Of a stretch of 64,000 nucleotides of DNA, positions 63,649 through 64,000 are shown in pieces. A program made the translations under genes and the position numbers. A model generated the notes under the pieces. The model ran no database searches and had not been told where the DNA came from. It saw only the letters and a list, made by a program, of their open reading frames with translations. How positions within the stretch are numbered: position 1 is the stretch's first letter; each line of letters starts with the position of its first letter. Source of the stretch: Chryseobacterium sp. RU37D (GTDB lineage Bacteria; Bacteroidota; Bacteroidia; Flavobacteriales; Weeksellaceae); contig NZ_FTMM01000016.1 of NCBI RefSeq assembly GCF_900156075.1, forward strand, positions 1 through 64,000, given 5' to 3'.

Positions 63649-64000
63649 ATGAAAATAAGAGAAAGCCATTTAGAGCATGATAGATTTTATCATATTTTTA
63701 ATCGTGGAGTGAATTCTAAATTAACTTTTCTAAGTGATGAAAATTTTAATTTTTTTCTAAGAAAAACTAAAACTTATATTTTACCTTATTTTGAAATTTA
63801 TGCTTATTGTTTAATGTCTAATCACTTTCATTTTATTCTTAAAGCAAAATCAGAAATTGATACTTCTGTTAATTTTAAAGAAGTGGGGTTACATTCGGAA
63901 GAAAGCTTTTTTAGTAAAGCAATCAGTAAATTAATTAGCAGCTATACGCAGTCTTTTAACAAGGTTTATCAGAGAAGCGGGCCAGTTTTTGAATCACCAT
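63649..64000 (+). CDS. REP-associated tyrosine transposase (RAYT), 3' truncated by window end
   Basis: 117 codons visible. The Y1_Tnp fold is clear: HDRFYHIFNRGVNSKLTFLS opening, then YAYCLMSNHFHFILKAKSE with the HUH motif His-Phe-His, and ISKLISSYTQSFNKVYQRSG before GPVFESP. The nucleophilic Tyr lies in the SSYTQSFN helix. Domesticated IS200/IS605-like enzymes of this class spread REP palindromes, and a perfect palindrome sits just upstream. Confidence 0.9.
   Translation, partial: MKIRESHLEHDRFYHIFNRGVNSKLTFLSDENFNFFLRKTKTYILPYFEIYAYCLMSNHFHFILKAKSEIDTSVNFKEVGLHSEESFFSKAISKLISSYTQSFNKVYQRSGPVFESP

Overview
The window looks like a chromosome segment of a flavobacterium, most likely Chryseobacterium or a close Weeksellaceae relative. 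The evidence is the low GC content, SusC/SusD outer-membrane pairs, two proteins with type IX secretion (T9SS) C-terminal sorting domains, TAnnTTTG-type -7 promoter boxes, a bacteriocin-like leader peptide of the kind common in Chryseobacterium, and the gene content. This assignment is inferred from sequence features; no search was run. No tRNA, rRNA or CRISPR array was seen.

Left part (1-31.9 kb, core genome). It opens inside a tail-fibre-like surface protein with 243-bp tandem repeats, followed by a T9SS protein of the DUF5077/DUF3472 type and metG on the minus strand. A starch/maltose utilisation locus follows (6.1-18.1 kb): SusC, SusD and a SusE/F-like lipoprotein bind and import glucans, a SusB-like GH97 alpha-glucosidase and a SusA-like GH13 enzyme cut them, and an SLC45-type MFS permease carries the sugar across the inner membrane. 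Next come a lipoprotein, a GMC oxidoreductase overlapping an MFS gene, a pirin and an FMN reductase. A purine run follows: purM, purN, purH, purD, guaA. It is preceded by an unusual small promoter/24-codon ORF/terminator unit. A GNAT-nitrilase fusion and a 41-aa bacteriocin-like peptide close this part.

Middle part (about 32.3-50.5 kb, accessory). I propose an integrative element of about 18 kb bounded by AT-rich near-identical direct repeats (32281-32307 and 50489-50514). Its right end carries a tyrosine integrase, an unrecognised protein, an excisionase-like HTH protein and a VirE-N/DUF3987 protein. Its cargo includes an IS110 element with a candidate bridge RNA, an XRE regulator, two exported or anchored unknowns, a TetR-ABC-HlyD-TolC export operon whose ATPase has lost nearly all catalytic motifs, a MarR regulator, a chimeric IS982 ORF and a large serine recombinase. 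IS256 and IS3 remnants show repeated insertion and decay. Inside both ends lie five copies of an unusual module: three units at 9-bp spacing, a conserved core, then units at 11-bp spacing. The unit sequence differs between copies but agrees across the two arms of each copy. The copies at the two ends are in inverted orientation.

Right part (50.9-64 kb, core genome). This holds an AarF/UbiB kinase, a DEAD-box helicase, small lipoproteins, a YqhD-like alcohol dehydrogenase, PEP carboxylase, a decayed SMI1/KNR4 gene, a T9SS subtilase, a DegT/DnrJ/EryC1/StrS aminotransferase and, running off the edge, a REP-associated tyrosine transposase (RAYT). The RAYT sits beside a palindrome with relatives elsewhere in the window. 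Several other dispersed palindromic repeats occupy the intergenic spaces.
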